NCBI GenBank assembly: GCA_964449835.1
Contig: CAYVBZ010000080.1
Coordinates: 1 to 7,911 of the forward strand
Source of the DNA: JABDGC01 sp964449835
GTDB taxonomy: Bacteria > Pseudomonadota > Gammaproteobacteria > DSM-16500
Direction: 5' to 3'
DNA length: 7,911 nucleotides
The translations under genes and the position numbers were made by a program. Shown piece after piece: positions 1 to 7,342 of the stretch (position 1 is its first letter; every line of letters starts with the position of its first letter). Under the pieces are notes generated by a model. The model was not told the DNA's origin and did not search any database. It saw only the letters and a list, made by a program, of their open reading frames with translations.

Positions 1-487
1 AACGCGCGCGCGGCGATACGCCCCGCAGGGCATTATAAAAACAAAGCAGTAATAAGGCCCACAGGCTGAGTTCCAAGGTTTTGTCATTAAAATCGATGTC
101 ATGAAAATTGTAATATTGTACGCCTTCCAGAAGCAGCACGCCGAGGAGCGCATAAACCGGCGGTAAGATTTTTCGGCCCAGGCGAAAAACAGCCCAAAAA
201 CAGAGGACGACGGAAATTTGACTAAAAAGATAGATCATCCAGCCGGAATCCCCGCCCAGTTTCACAGCAAGTGCCGTGAGCCAGCCGTTGACGAAGGGGT
301 TTTTGTCATAGCCCCATTCAAGCTGTTGTCCCCAGACATAGCCTTCCATTGAATCCATGGGCAGGGTAAAGCGAATGAGAAAAGGAAGGACCGTCCAGGC
401 CAGTAAATGAACGCCAATAAAAAGCCAAAAAATAAGGGAGAGTGGCTCTTTTTGCACATTCAGACTGGGATTGCTGACTTGACTCAT
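1..487 (-). CDS. GT-C membrane glycosyltransferase (GT39/ArnT-like), 5' part
   Basis: This is the first 162 codons of a gene that runs off the left edge. The start is the ATG at 487-485, with a weak AGG ribosome site about 7 bases upstream. The protein opens with a short polar stretch and a hydrophobic helix (about residues 17-40). A loop follows with LPMDSMEGYVWGQQL (42-56) and GYDKNP (59-64), then further hydrophobic segments at about 82-101, 108-122 and 138-151. An acidic Asp/Glu pair (here D45 and E48) after the first membrane helix, followed by a W-G...GYDK-P segment, is typical of bacterial GT39/ArnT-like enzymes. These take a sugar from a polyprenyl-phosphate carrier and attach it to lipid A, glycan or protein on the periplasmic side. 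Acceptor and sugar cannot be told from this part. It is divergent from the deacylase gene across a 68-base gap. The family call is fairly firm; a specific ArnT function is not supported. Confidence 0.75.
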   Translation of the reverse strand, partial: MSQVSNPSLNVQKEPLSLIFWLFIGVHLLAWTVLPFLIRFTLPMDSMEGYVWGQQLEWGYDKNPFVNGWLTALAVKLGGDSGWMIYLFSQISVVLCFWAVFRLGRKILPPVYALLGVLLLEGVQYYNFHDIDFNDKTLELSLWALLLLCFYNALRGVSPRAR

Positions 488-518
488 AAGTGACCTGTTT
501 GTTGGGGCTGCAAAAGTA

Positions 519-550
519 TATAATAATAGGAGGTCAAAGCAAAAGGGAGG
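519..550 (+). promoter_or_regulatory. Promoter -10 and ribosome binding site of the deacylase gene
   Basis: The 68-base divergent gap holds a perfect TATAAT at 519-524, inside TATATAAT. No good -35 lies at the right distance; the nearest is CTGTTT at 496-501 with a 17-base spacer. GGGAGG at 545-550 lies 5 bases before the ATG at 556 and fixes that start. A possible minus-strand -10, TATACT (515-520), overlaps the same AT-rich block and could serve the glycosyltransferase gene. The promoter is predicted from sequence only. Confidence 0.5.
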
Positions 551-555
551 TTGTT

Positions 556-1005
556 ATGCCAGTCAAAAAACTCAAGGAATTTCTAGATAGCCATAAAGTC
601 AAATACATCAGCATCTCCCACTCGCCCGCCTTCACCTCGCAGGAAATCGCCGCCGCGGCGCACATTTCTGGCAAACAATTGGCCAAGACGGTCATTGCCA
701 AGGTCAATGGCTCGATGGCGATGGTTGTTTTGCCGGCAAATGAACATGTTAATTTCGCGGCCTTAAAAAAGGCGACAGGCGTTGGCAATGCGGACTTGGC
801 CAGTGAGTCGGAGTTCAAGAGCAAGTTTCCCGAATGCGAAGTGGGCGCAATGCCGCCTTTTGGCAATCTCTATGACATGCAGGTCTATGTGTCCAGCGAT
901 TTGTCCAAGCAGGAATATATCACCTTTAACGCCGGCTCCCATTCTGAGCTGGTCCAACTGTCCTATACAGATTTTTCACGGTTGGTGAATCCCAAGGTGA
1001 TTTAG
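556..1005 (+). CDS. YbaK/ProX-family aminoacyl-tRNA deacylase
   Basis: A complete 149-residue protein made of a single YbaK/aminoacyl-tRNA deacylase domain, the usual length for the stand-alone family. These cytoplasmic proteins hydrolyse mischarged tRNAs (for example Cys- or Ala-tRNA-Pro) in trans and so protect translation fidelity. Visible features are an N-terminal helix with VKYISISHSPAFTS (15-28), the segment AHISGKQLAKTV (35-46) whose K44 corresponds to the conserved catalytic lysine, GAMPPFG (97-103), and AGSHSELV (126-133) near the C-terminus. The GA-PP-G and AG-H-LV motifs place it in the broad YbaK/EbsC group rather than with E. coli YbaK itself, so the tRNA substrate is uncertain. 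An upstream in-frame GTG at 490 would add 22 residues, but it has no ribosome site and lies upstream of the predicted -10; ATG 556 follows GGGAGG. The gene is convergent with the polyketide synthase, and the two stop codons abut. Confidence 0.85.
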   Translation: MPVKKLKEFLDSHKVKYISISHSPAFTSQEIAAAAHISGKQLAKTVIAKVNGSMAMVVLPANEHVNFAALKKATGVGNADLASESEFKSKFPECEVGAMPPFGNLYDMQVYVSSDLSKQEYITFNAGSHSELVQLSYTDFSRLVNPKVI

Positions 1006-2112
1006 CTAGCAATAATGTGTTTTCAGAAGCATAGACTCAATCGTTAAGCCTGGACCAAAAGCGCAGCTAAAAATGGTCTTTTGATGGTCTGCAGGGGAGA
1101 GCGCAGTCCAGATTTCTTTTAGGACAAACAAAACGGTCGGCGATGACATATTGCCATATTGGCGTAATACCTGATAAGCAAAGCGATTGTCTTCTGCCTG
1201 GATACCCAGCGCTTCTTCACAGGCCTTCAAGATTTTCTGTCCCCCTGGGTGAATGGCAAAAAAATCAATTTCAGAAAAAGTCAGTTTTTCTTGGTTTAGG
1301 ATTTGTTTTGCAAAAGCAAGAATGCCAGCTTGGATCATGTCAGGCACATAAGTGCTTAAAGCAATATCAAAACCACTGTCGCCAATATGCCAGGCCATTT
1401 CTTGGCTGGATTGCGGCAATAAATCACAGTGAAAGGCGGTGAGCGTGAGTCCCTTGTTATTTTGCGCCGGGAAATTTTGCACCAATACAGCCGCGGCGCC
1501 ATCAGCAAAAATGGCGTTGGCAATCAGGTTGTCCATCTTCATACTTTTTTGAAAATGAATTGTACACAATTCAACGCAGATCAATAAAACCTTCGCATTC
1601 GCGTCTGCACTGCAAATGGCTTCTGCCAGTTTGAGGCCATTAAAGGCGCCATAACAGCCCATAAAATTAATGGCGGTGCGTTTGGTTGTGGGACTGAGAG
1701 CTAAATGTTGCACAATTTCAATATCAAGACCCGGGGCATACATGCCCGTGCAGCTAACGGTAATAAGATGTGTAATTGTCTTTTTGTTGAATGAGTCCAA
1801 ATGGTTAAGGCAGTCTGCGATGGCCAGTAAGGCTAGGTCAAGCGCATGGTCTTTGTAGATTTTCATTCGCTCCGCAGTCGTTGGAAAGGGACTGGAAGGG
1901 TCATTGGGAAAAAAATCAAACGTACCTGGTTTTTTGCAGTAATCGCTTAGTACGCTATGGCGTTGTTCAATGCCTGTTGCTTTGTAAACGGAGTGAAGCA
2001 TCCGCTTTTCAGCAGGCTTTAAGGTCAGCGTGGCTTCAATTAATTCCGCTGTCTCGCGTTGAGTGCATTTAAAAGGAGGGTTAGCGGTCCCGATAGAGGT
2101 GATCATGGTCAT
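1006..2112 (-). CDS. Type III polyketide synthase (chalcone/stilbene synthase-like)
   Basis: A complete 368-residue thiolase-fold enzyme, normal length for homodimeric type III polyketide synthases. These extend an acyl-CoA starter with malonyl-CoA and cyclise the product without an acyl carrier protein. The catalytic triad is intact: C153 in FMGCYGAFNGL, H288 in AIHPGGQKIL and N321 in YGNMSSPTVLF, corresponding to Cys164, His303 and Asn336 of plant chalcone synthase. F202 in IFADGAAA matches the Phe215 gatekeeper. The C-terminal loop is AFGPGLTIES (351-360). At the position of chalcone synthase Phe265 my hand alignment puts I250, suggesting a different pocket. The N-terminal half also has CTGMYAPGLD (121-130), as in bacterial members. 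No methyltransferase, oxygenase or acyl-CoA ligase lies beside it, so the product (pyrone, resorcinol or other) is open. Two in-frame ATGs (2112 and 2106) are possible starts; neither has a good ribosome site. It has its own promoter and is probably monocistronic. Confidence 0.92.
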   Translation of the reverse strand: MTMITSIGTANPPFKCTQRETAELIEATLTLKPAEKRMLHSVYKATGIEQRHSVLSDYCKKPGTFDFFPNDPSSPFPTTAERMKIYKDHALDLALLAIADCLNHLDSFNKKTITHLITVSCTGMYAPGLDIEIVQHLALSPTTKRTAINFMGCYGAFNGLKLAEAICSADANAKVLLICVELCTIHFQKSMKMDNLIANAIFADGAAAVLVQNFPAQNNKGLTLTAFHCDLLPQSSQEMAWHIGDSGFDIALSTYVPDMIQAGILAFAKQILNQEKLTFSEIDFFAIHPGGQKILKACEEALGIQAEDNRFAYQVLRQYGNMSSPTVLFVLKEIWTALSPADHQKTIFSCAFGPGLTIESMLLKTHYC

Positions 2113-2121
2113 AGGTTTTGA

Positions 2122-2150
2122 AATATACCGTGTCTGGGTGCTTGCGTCAA
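2122..2150 (-). promoter_or_regulatory. Sigma70-type promoter of the polyketide synthase gene
   Basis: On the minus strand TTGACG (2150-2145) is separated by exactly 17 bases from TATATT (2127-2122), a near-consensus housekeeping promoter. It fills the 48-base gap after the CDF stop codon. Transcription would be expected to start at about 2117-2115, only 3-5 bases before the ATG at 2112, leaving no room for a ribosome binding site. The mRNA would thus be essentially leaderless. Confidence 0.65.
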
Positions 2151-2160
2151 AAGCTGAGCG

Positions 2161-3048
2161 CTAACACCCCTCACAAGAAAACGCCGCTGTCCCCGTCTCA
2201 ACCTGCAAGGTCGCATGATCTATTCTATAAATTTGTTTCAGATCAGCGTTAATTTTTTCAAAATCTGCGTCACTCAGTTTGAGCTCCGGCATAATCAAAT
2301 GGGCTGTCAGGGCGACTTCCCGGGTGCTTAGGCCCCAGATATGCAAATCATGAATAGCGGTTACACCATTCAAGCTGGATAAGTAAGCTTTAATGCCCGC
2401 GAGATCGATATAGTGCGGGATGGCATCCAGCAGCAGCCGGACGGAGTCGCGCAAGAGGTTCCAAGTGTTCCATAAAACGATGAGTACGATGATCAAGCTG
2501 ATGATAGGGTCTAGCCAGGTTTGTTTCGTATACCAAATGAGCAAGCCGGTGACCACGACACCTGCTGCGATCAAAGCGTCGGCGGCCAAATGCAGGAAGG
2601 CGCCTTTAATATTCAAATCATCGTGAATACCGCGCATGAACAGCAAGGAGGTCCCGCCATTGACGGCAATACCAATCAAGGCCACGATAATCACGAACGT
2701 TTCGTCGACGGGCGTCAGGTGAAACAGCTTGTACACCGCCTCAAAGGCGATCAGGGCGGAGGTCGCGACCAGAATCAGGGCGTTTGCGAGCGAAGCGAGA
2801 ATCGTGATGCGCTTATAGCCATAGCTGTAACGTTTCCTGGCGGGAAAACTTAAGAGCCAATTGGCTCCCCAAGCGAGCAGCAGACCAAAAACATCTCCAA
2901 AATTGTGCGCCGCATCCGCGAGCAGGGCCATGGAGTTTGCAGTCAGGGCGTAAAAAACCTCGGCGACCACAAAGGAAAAATTGAGCGCGATGGCAATGGC
3001 GAACGCCATGTTAAAAGACTGGGGCCCATGTTTGTGGTTTTGTGACAT
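2161..3048 (-). CDS. CDF-family divalent metal cation efflux transporter (CzcD/ZitB-like)
   Basis: A 295-residue cation diffusion facilitator, an inner-membrane antiporter that exports Zn2+ or similar ions in exchange for protons. The transport site is visible as the H-D pair H48/D52 in LLADAAHNFGD (second helix) and H153/D157 in HLAADALIAAG (fifth helix), the pattern of zinc-type CDFs. About six hydrophobic segments span residues 14-208. The cytoplasmic domain (about 212-287) carries HDLHIWGLSTREVALTAH (233-250) and DHATLQVE (277-284), typical metal-binding and dimerisation features. Extras are a short HKH near the N-terminus (5-7) and a C-terminal SCEGC tail. The ATG at 3048 is preferred because GAGGAAA (3060-3054) lies 5 bases upstream; a start at 3114 would add 22 non-family residues read from inside the antiporter gene. 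The start overlaps the antiporter stop by one base (TAATG), so it is probably the last gene of the putA operon. Zinc is likely but unproven; Fe, Co, Cd or Mn are alternatives. Confidence 0.92.
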   Translation of the reverse strand: MSQNHKHGPQSFNMAFAIAIALNFSFVVAEVFYALTANSMALLADAAHNFGDVFGLLLAWGANWLLSFPARKRYSYGYKRITILASLANALILVATSALIAFEAVYKLFHLTPVDETFVIIVALIGIAVNGGTSLLFMRGIHDDLNIKGAFLHLAADALIAAGVVVTGLLIWYTKQTWLDPIISLIIVLIVLWNTWNLLRDSVRLLLDAIPHYIDLAGIKAYLSSLNGVTAIHDLHIWGLSTREVALTAHLIMPELKLSDADFEKINADLKQIYRIDHATLQVETGTAAFSCEGC

Positions 3049-4220
3049 TAGTCTTTCCTCAACTTGTCGGAGGCGGCCAAAGGCGTCGGATAACGCATGG
3101 TGACCCAATAACAAGAAATAATAAAAGAGAGAATGGTGGCCGCCTCGACAATATAAGAGGTGACGGGTTGGACCAACTTTTCAGCGGCAGCTAGTCCAAT
3201 AATCAGCAGCGAAAATTCGCTGGTTTGACCCAGGCGCACGCCGATTTCCCAGCTTTGATTTTTGGGTTCTCCTGAATGGCGCAAAAGCCGAGAAAAGACT
3301 AGAGGCTTAATGGCCAGTAAAACCAAGGCCAAGGTGCCAGCAGGGAGGATGACGGTATGAAGATAAGTGAAATCAAAGCTCGCGCCGACCGTAAAGAAGA
3401 AAATCACCAAGAAGAAATCGCGCAGCGGTTTTAAGTTCTCTGCGATGTAGAGTGAGATTGGATTAGTCGCAAGCGCAACCCCTGCGATGAAAGCCCCAAT
3501 TTCGTCCGGCAGGCCAATGGCTTCGCTGAGAATGGTCATGAAAAGGCACCAGCCAATGGAAAGAATAAAAATATATTCCTGGATCCGGTCAAAGCGATAG
3601 AGTAAGGGGGTTAAAATATAGCGCTCGAAAATAAAAGCAACCAACAAGAGTAGAGGAAAGCCTAACACCAGTAATCCCACACTGTGGAAGGAGAGTTGTT
3701 GTACGGCAAGTCCCTGGACCACTAAAAGGGCGATGATGGCGATCAAGTCTTGCAGCAGCAGGATGCTAATGACGAGCTCACCCGTGTATTGATGGTGCAA
3801 AATAGTCGTCGGCAAAAGCTTTAAACCGATAATGGTACTGGAAAACATGACAGAGACACCAACAATCATGCTGTCTTGCAGCGGCAAGCCAAAGGCGAGG
3901 CCAATGCCAAGGCCGATCAGGAGAAAGACCAGGGAAGAGATGAAAGTGACCCAGCTCATTTTACGCAAAGAATGCAGCAGATTTTGGGGGTGCAGATGCA
4001 AGCCTAATAAAAAGAGCAGGAATAAAATGCCAATGTCGCCTGTTTCCCGGATGAGGCTTGTGTCTGTGATTAACTTCAATCCCCAGGGCCCCAAAATAGC
4101 GCCGAGCGCGATATAGGCGACCAGCAAAGACTGACGTGTCATGAGCGCCATGGTGGAGAGCAAAGCCGTGCCGGTAAAAATAAGAAAGAAAACATAAATA
4201 ATCGGTTCAACTGGATACAT
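3048..4220 (-). CDS. CPA2-family monovalent cation/proton antiporter (KefB-like membrane domain)
   Basis: A 390-residue membrane protein of the cation:proton antiporter-2 family (TC 2.A.37), containing only the Na+/H+ exchanger membrane domain. Roughly 12 hydrophobic segments fill residues 5-375. Family marks are LLFLLGLHLHPQNLL (68-82), the ion-site pair Q157-D158 in LLLQDLIAI (as in the QD of KefB/KefC), GAFIAGVALA (242-251), FFFTVGASFD (274-283) and GQTSEFSLLIIGLA (331-344). There is no C-terminal TrkA-N/RCK nucleotide-binding domain as in KefB/KefC, so glutathione- or NAD-gated control is not expected. The ion could be K+ or Na+. The ATG at 4220 overlaps the putA stop codon by one base (TAATG), and GAGGA (4231-4227) inside the end of putA lies 6 bases upstream. 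The same kind of overlap joins its stop to the CDF gene. It therefore appears to be the middle gene of a translationally coupled operon. Confidence 0.88.
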   Translation of the reverse strand: MYPVEPIIYVFFLIFTGTALLSTMALMTRQSLLVAYIALGAILGPWGLKLITDTSLIRETGDIGILFLLFLLGLHLHPQNLLHSLRKMSWVTFISSLVFLLIGLGIGLAFGLPLQDSMIVGVSVMFSSTIIGLKLLPTTILHHQYTGELVISILLLQDLIAIIALLVVQGLAVQQLSFHSVGLLVLGFPLLLLVAFIFERYILTPLLYRFDRIQEYIFILSIGWCLFMTILSEAIGLPDEIGAFIAGVALATNPISLYIAENLKPLRDFFLVIFFFTVGASFDFTYLHTVILPAGTLALVLLAIKPLVFSRLLRHSGEPKNQSWEIGVRLGQTSEFSLLIIGLAAAEKLVQPVTSYIVEAATILSFIISCYWVTMRYPTPLAASDKLRKD

Positions 4221-7200
4221 TAGCTGTCCTCACTGAGTGTCACCAAGGCGGCGTTCCCGCCGACTGCGGTGGTGTTAATGGATAGGGACCTCTCAACACA
4301 GAGGCGGGGCAAATAATGCGGCCCACCTGCTTTAGGCCCTGTGCCCGAAAGACGCTCCCCACCAAAAGGCTGTACTCCGACCACGGCGCCGATCATGTTT
4401 CGGTTTACATAGCGGTTCCCGATGGGCATTCGATCCACGATATATTGTATCGTAGATTCAATGCGACTATGGGCCCCTAAAGTGAGCCCATAACCGGTTT
4501 GGATGATCTGGTCTAAAACGCCGTCCAAGCCGTTTGCCGGATAGCGTATGACGTGCAAAATGGGCCCAAAAACTTCCCCGGAGAGCAGACTTAAATCTTT
4601 GAGTTCAAAGAGACAGGGCGCGAAATAGCTTCCTTTTAAGTGAGGGGGCAGCGGAACTTGATATAAAAGTGAGGCGGCGCCCCGTAATTTTTGGGCATGT
4701 TGTTCCAGCATTTTTAAAGCTTCAGAATCAATGACAGGACCCACATCAGTTGTTAAATGTTCTGGGTCACCGAGGTCCAATTCAGCCATGGCGCCTTGTA
4801 ACAGGCTTAGTAAACGCGGTGCAATCTCCTCTTGAACAAAAAGAACGCGCAAGGCAGAGCAGCGCTGTCCGGCGCTATTGAAGGCCGAAGTGAGGATGTC
4901 TGCAACCGTTTGTTCGGGCAGAGCGGAAGAATCAACAATCATGGCATTTTGTCCGCCAGTTTCGGCGATGAAAGGGGTTAGAGGGCCTTCTCGCGCGGCC
5001 AGGCTTCGGTTAATGAACTGGGCAGTTTCAGTTGATCCTGTAAACATCACCGCCGAAACGCGCGAATCGGCAACGAGTTTTGCGCCGATGACAGCGCCTT
5101 TGCCAGGCAGCAGTTGTAAGACGTCCTTCGGTATCCCTGCCTCATGCAAAAGGTGCACCATTTCGGCGGCAACCAGCGGAGTTTGTTCCGCGGGTTTCGC
5201 AATAACGACATTCCCGCAGACCAAGGCCGCCACAATTTGCCCGGTGAAAATAGCCAAAGGAAAGTTCCAGGGACTAATGCACAAAACCAGTCCCCGAGGA
5301 TGAAGTGTCAACTGATTGGATTCACCGGTCGGCCCTGCCAGGATTTGCGGCTTAAAGTCCATTCGCGCCCGGGCAGCATAATAGCGGCAGAAATCGATGG
5401 CTTCGCGTATTTCAGAAATGCAGTCCGGGATGGTTTTGCCGCCTTCAAGGCAGAGCAAAGAGATAAAAGAGGGCAGCGCTTTCTGAAGCAAGTCGGCTGC
5501 ACGCTCTAAACACTGAGCTCTTTCACCCACTTCGACCTTGGCCCAGGTTGTTTTTGCGCTTTCGGCGTTTTTCAAGGCTTCTTCCATTTCCGCTTCTGTA
5601 GCTTGCTCGACGTGACCGACCGTTTTGTCAGGATTGGCTGGCGCGTGAATGGCGCGTGGCTTGTCCAGTTTCAAAGACTTGCCGGCCAGCAGAGGCCCCG
5701 ACTGAAAGCTTTGCTTAGTTTTTTTGTCCAGGGCGGCTTTTAAGTCGCTTAAAGTTTGCCGGTTGGATAAGTCCAGCCCTTGAGAGTTACAGCGGTCTGG
5801 GTAAAGATTTTTGGGAAGTGGAATATGGGGATGCGGCTTAGGGGAGCAAGCTGCGATCAATTCGATCGGGTCGGCCAGGAGGTCTTCGAGCGGTGTTTGT
5901 TCGCTGCCCAATTGATTAATGAAGGAAGAGTTCGCACCATTTTCCAATAAACGCCTAACGAGATAACCGACTAAGTCCTGATGCAGTCCCACCGGCGCGT
6001 AAATGCGCGTCGGCAGATTATACCTTGTTTTGTCCACGATTTGATCGTAGAGCGTGCGGCCCATGCCGTGCAGGCATTGAAATTCAAAGTCACGCCGTTC
6101 CCCCGCCATTTCTAAAATGGCAGCGATATTCTGCGCGTTATGGGTGGCAAACTGAGCATAGAAACAGTCCGGCCGCTCCAAAAGTTGTTTGGCACAGACG
6201 AGATAAGAAAGGTCCGTCGCATGTTTACGCGTGAAAACAGGATAGCCTTCAAGACCCAAGATCTGACTTTGCTTGATTTCACTGTCCCAATAGGCGCCTT
6301 TGACCAGGCGAACGAGAATACGCCGCTGGTTCCGCTGTGAAAGATCGGCCAGCCAGTCCAAGACATAGGAAGCGCGTTTTTGGTAGGCTTGAACGGCCAA
6401 GCCCAGGCCTTCCCAACCTGCAAGCTCCGGGGAAGAAAAAAGATTTTCAAAAAGATCGAGCGAAAGGTCCAAGCGGTCCGCTTCTTCGGCATCCAGGGTG
6501 ACATTCACATTGTGTTTTTTTGCGAGCTTCACGAGTTCAAGTAAGTGAGGGCCGAGACTCTTCAGCAGGCGGGCTTCTTTGTTGTATTCATAACGCGGAT
6601 GGAGGGCCGATAATTTGATCGAGATGCCCGAATTTTGAATGGGGTTGAGAGAACGCTGGCTCCCGCCGATGGCAATAATCGCATTTCGATAAGATTCGTA
6701 GTAGCGTTGCGCGTCTTCCGCCGTCCGTGCTGCTTCGCCCAGCATGTCATAGGAATAGCGATAACCGAGGGCTTCTGTTTTTTGCGCCTGTTTGAGCGCG
6801 TCTTCAATTGTACTGCCAGCGACAAAAAGATCGCCCAGCATTTTCATGCCTTGCATGACCATGGGCCGCAAAATAGCAACGCCCGGGCTGCTCAGTGATT
6901 TTTTTAGGCGCGATAAAAAACCTTTTTCTTGGTCTTGTGCCGGGGAAAAGATTTTGCCGGTCAAGGTCAAAGACCAGGCCGCGGCATTGGCGAAGAGCGA
7001 TTTTTCACTTTTAAGAAAGTTCATCCAATCCACGCGGGAGATTTTGTCGCTGATGAGTAAGTCGCGGGTATGCGCGTCAGGAATACGCAACAAAGCTTCA
7101 GCAAGACACATTAAAGCGGTCCCTTCCTCACTGGAAAGCTGATATTGATGCAGCAGCGAATTAAAGTGACTTTGTTTTTTCCGCTGCGCCCGCGTTTCAA

Positions 7201-7342
7201 GCACCAGCGCTCGCGTCTTTTCCCGGGCCCTTTCACGGGCCTCTATGGAAAAGCTAATTTTCTGCAAAAGCCCTTCCACACACTGGGTTTCGTCCATCCG
7301 GTAAGCTGCAGTGATGGCTTGGCGTAAGGGAGAAATTCTCAC
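4220..7342 (-). CDS. putA: Bifunctional proline dehydrogenase / P5C dehydrogenase (short PutA)
   Basis: A complete 1040-residue PutA that oxidises proline to P5C (FAD, electrons to quinone) and then the semialdehyde to glutamate (NAD+), with channelling between the sites. An N-terminal helical part (about 1-150) precedes the proline dehydrogenase barrel (about 160-480). The barrel shows SIKLSALHPRYE (241-252), RLVKGAYWD (345-353), FATHN (398-402), YAPVG (448-452) and the proline-binding R463/R464 in VRRLLENGANSSF. After a linker the aldehyde dehydrogenase part (about 560-1020) has N693 in SPWNFPLA, FTGSTE (767-772), E794 in AETGGQNA and nucleophile C828 in SAGQRCSALR. The tail NTTAVGGNAALVTL (1023-1036) matches the conserved C-terminal PutA motif. 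At about 1000 residues it is the minimal type, lacking the ribbon-helix-helix repressor domain and the extra C-terminal domain of E. coli PutA (1320 residues). The start is GTG at 7342, with GAGG 12 bases upstream; the ATG at codon 16 would cut the conserved LRQAITAAYR segment. It is first in the operon. Confidence 0.96.
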   Translation of the reverse strand: MRISPLRQAITAAYRMDETQCVEGLLQKISFSIEARERAREKTRALVLETRAQRKKQSHFNSLLHQYQLSSEEGTALMCLAEALLRIPDAHTRDLLISDKISRVDWMNFLKSEKSLFANAAAWSLTLTGKIFSPAQDQEKGFLSRLKKSLSSPGVAILRPMVMQGMKMLGDLFVAGSTIEDALKQAQKTEALGYRYSYDMLGEAARTAEDAQRYYESYRNAIIAIGGSQRSLNPIQNSGISIKLSALHPRYEYNKEARLLKSLGPHLLELVKLAKKHNVNVTLDAEEADRLDLSLDLFENLFSSPELAGWEGLGLAVQAYQKRASYVLDWLADLSQRNQRRILVRLVKGAYWDSEIKQSQILGLEGYPVFTRKHATDLSYLVCAKQLLERPDCFYAQFATHNAQNIAAILEMAGERRDFEFQCLHGMGRTLYDQIVDKTRYNLPTRIYAPVGLHQDLVGYLVRRLLENGANSSFINQLGSEQTPLEDLLADPIELIAACSPKPHPHIPLPKNLYPDRCNSQGLDLSNRQTLSDLKAALDKKTKQSFQSGPLLAGKSLKLDKPRAIHAPANPDKTVGHVEQATEAEMEEALKNAESAKTTWAKVEVGERAQCLERAADLLQKALPSFISLLCLEGGKTIPDCISEIREAIDFCRYYAARARMDFKPQILAGPTGESNQLTLHPRGLVLCISPWNFPLAIFTGQIVAALVCGNVVIAKPAEQTPLVAAEMVHLLHEAGIPKDVLQLLPGKGAVIGAKLVADSRVSAVMFTGSTETAQFINRSLAAREGPLTPFIAETGGQNAMIVDSSALPEQTVADILTSAFNSAGQRCSALRVLFVQEEIAPRLLSLLQGAMAELDLGDPEHLTTDVGPVIDSEALKMLEQHAQKLRGAASLLYQVPLPPHLKGSYFAPCLFELKDLSLLSGEVFGPILHVIRYPANGLDGVLDQIIQTGYGLTLGAHSRIESTIQYIVDRMPIGNRYVNRNMIGAVVGVQPFGGERLSGTGPKAGGPHYLPRLCVERSLSINTTAVGGNAALVTLSEDS

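Noticed and set aside
3..12. Alternating CG run (five CG units), a possible Z-DNA tract.
   Set aside because: It is short, lies inside the glycosyltransferase frame encoding an ordinary Pro-Arg-Ala-Arg stretch, and needs no special explanation.
528..533. A second, perfect AGGAGG ribosome-like site ahead of the deacylase.
   Set aside because: No ATG, GTG or TTG lies at a suitable distance downstream, and it overlaps the expected transcript start. It is probably a chance purine run.
490..555. A GTG start at 490 that would lengthen the deacylase by 22 residues.
   Set aside because: It has no ribosome site, lies upstream of the TATAAT at 519-524, and the added residues do not look like the family. 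ATG 556 follows GGGAGG.
2098..2112. The polyketide synthase begins MTMIT, the same five residues and nearly the same bases as E. coli lacZ, raising the thought of vector or fusion sequence.
   Set aside because: The match stops after about 14 bases, and the following residues fit the polyketide synthase family. It is a coincidence.
2113..2160. A terminator was looked for after the CDF gene.
   Set aside because: No inverted repeat with a T-run is present in the 48 bases, which are largely taken up by the polyketide synthase promoter. Read-through from the operon is possible.
3048..3114. A CDF start at 3114 giving a 317-residue protein.
   Set aside because: The extra 22 residues are read from antiporter coding sequence and do not resemble CDF N-termini. 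The ATG at 3048 has GAGGAAA 5 bases upstream.
4878..5303. A 141-codon open frame on the plus strand opposite putA, and similar long antisense frames at 5144-5509 and 6112-6504.
   Set aside because: They lie wholly inside strongly conserved putA sequence, have no family-like features, and are explained by the codon use of putA.
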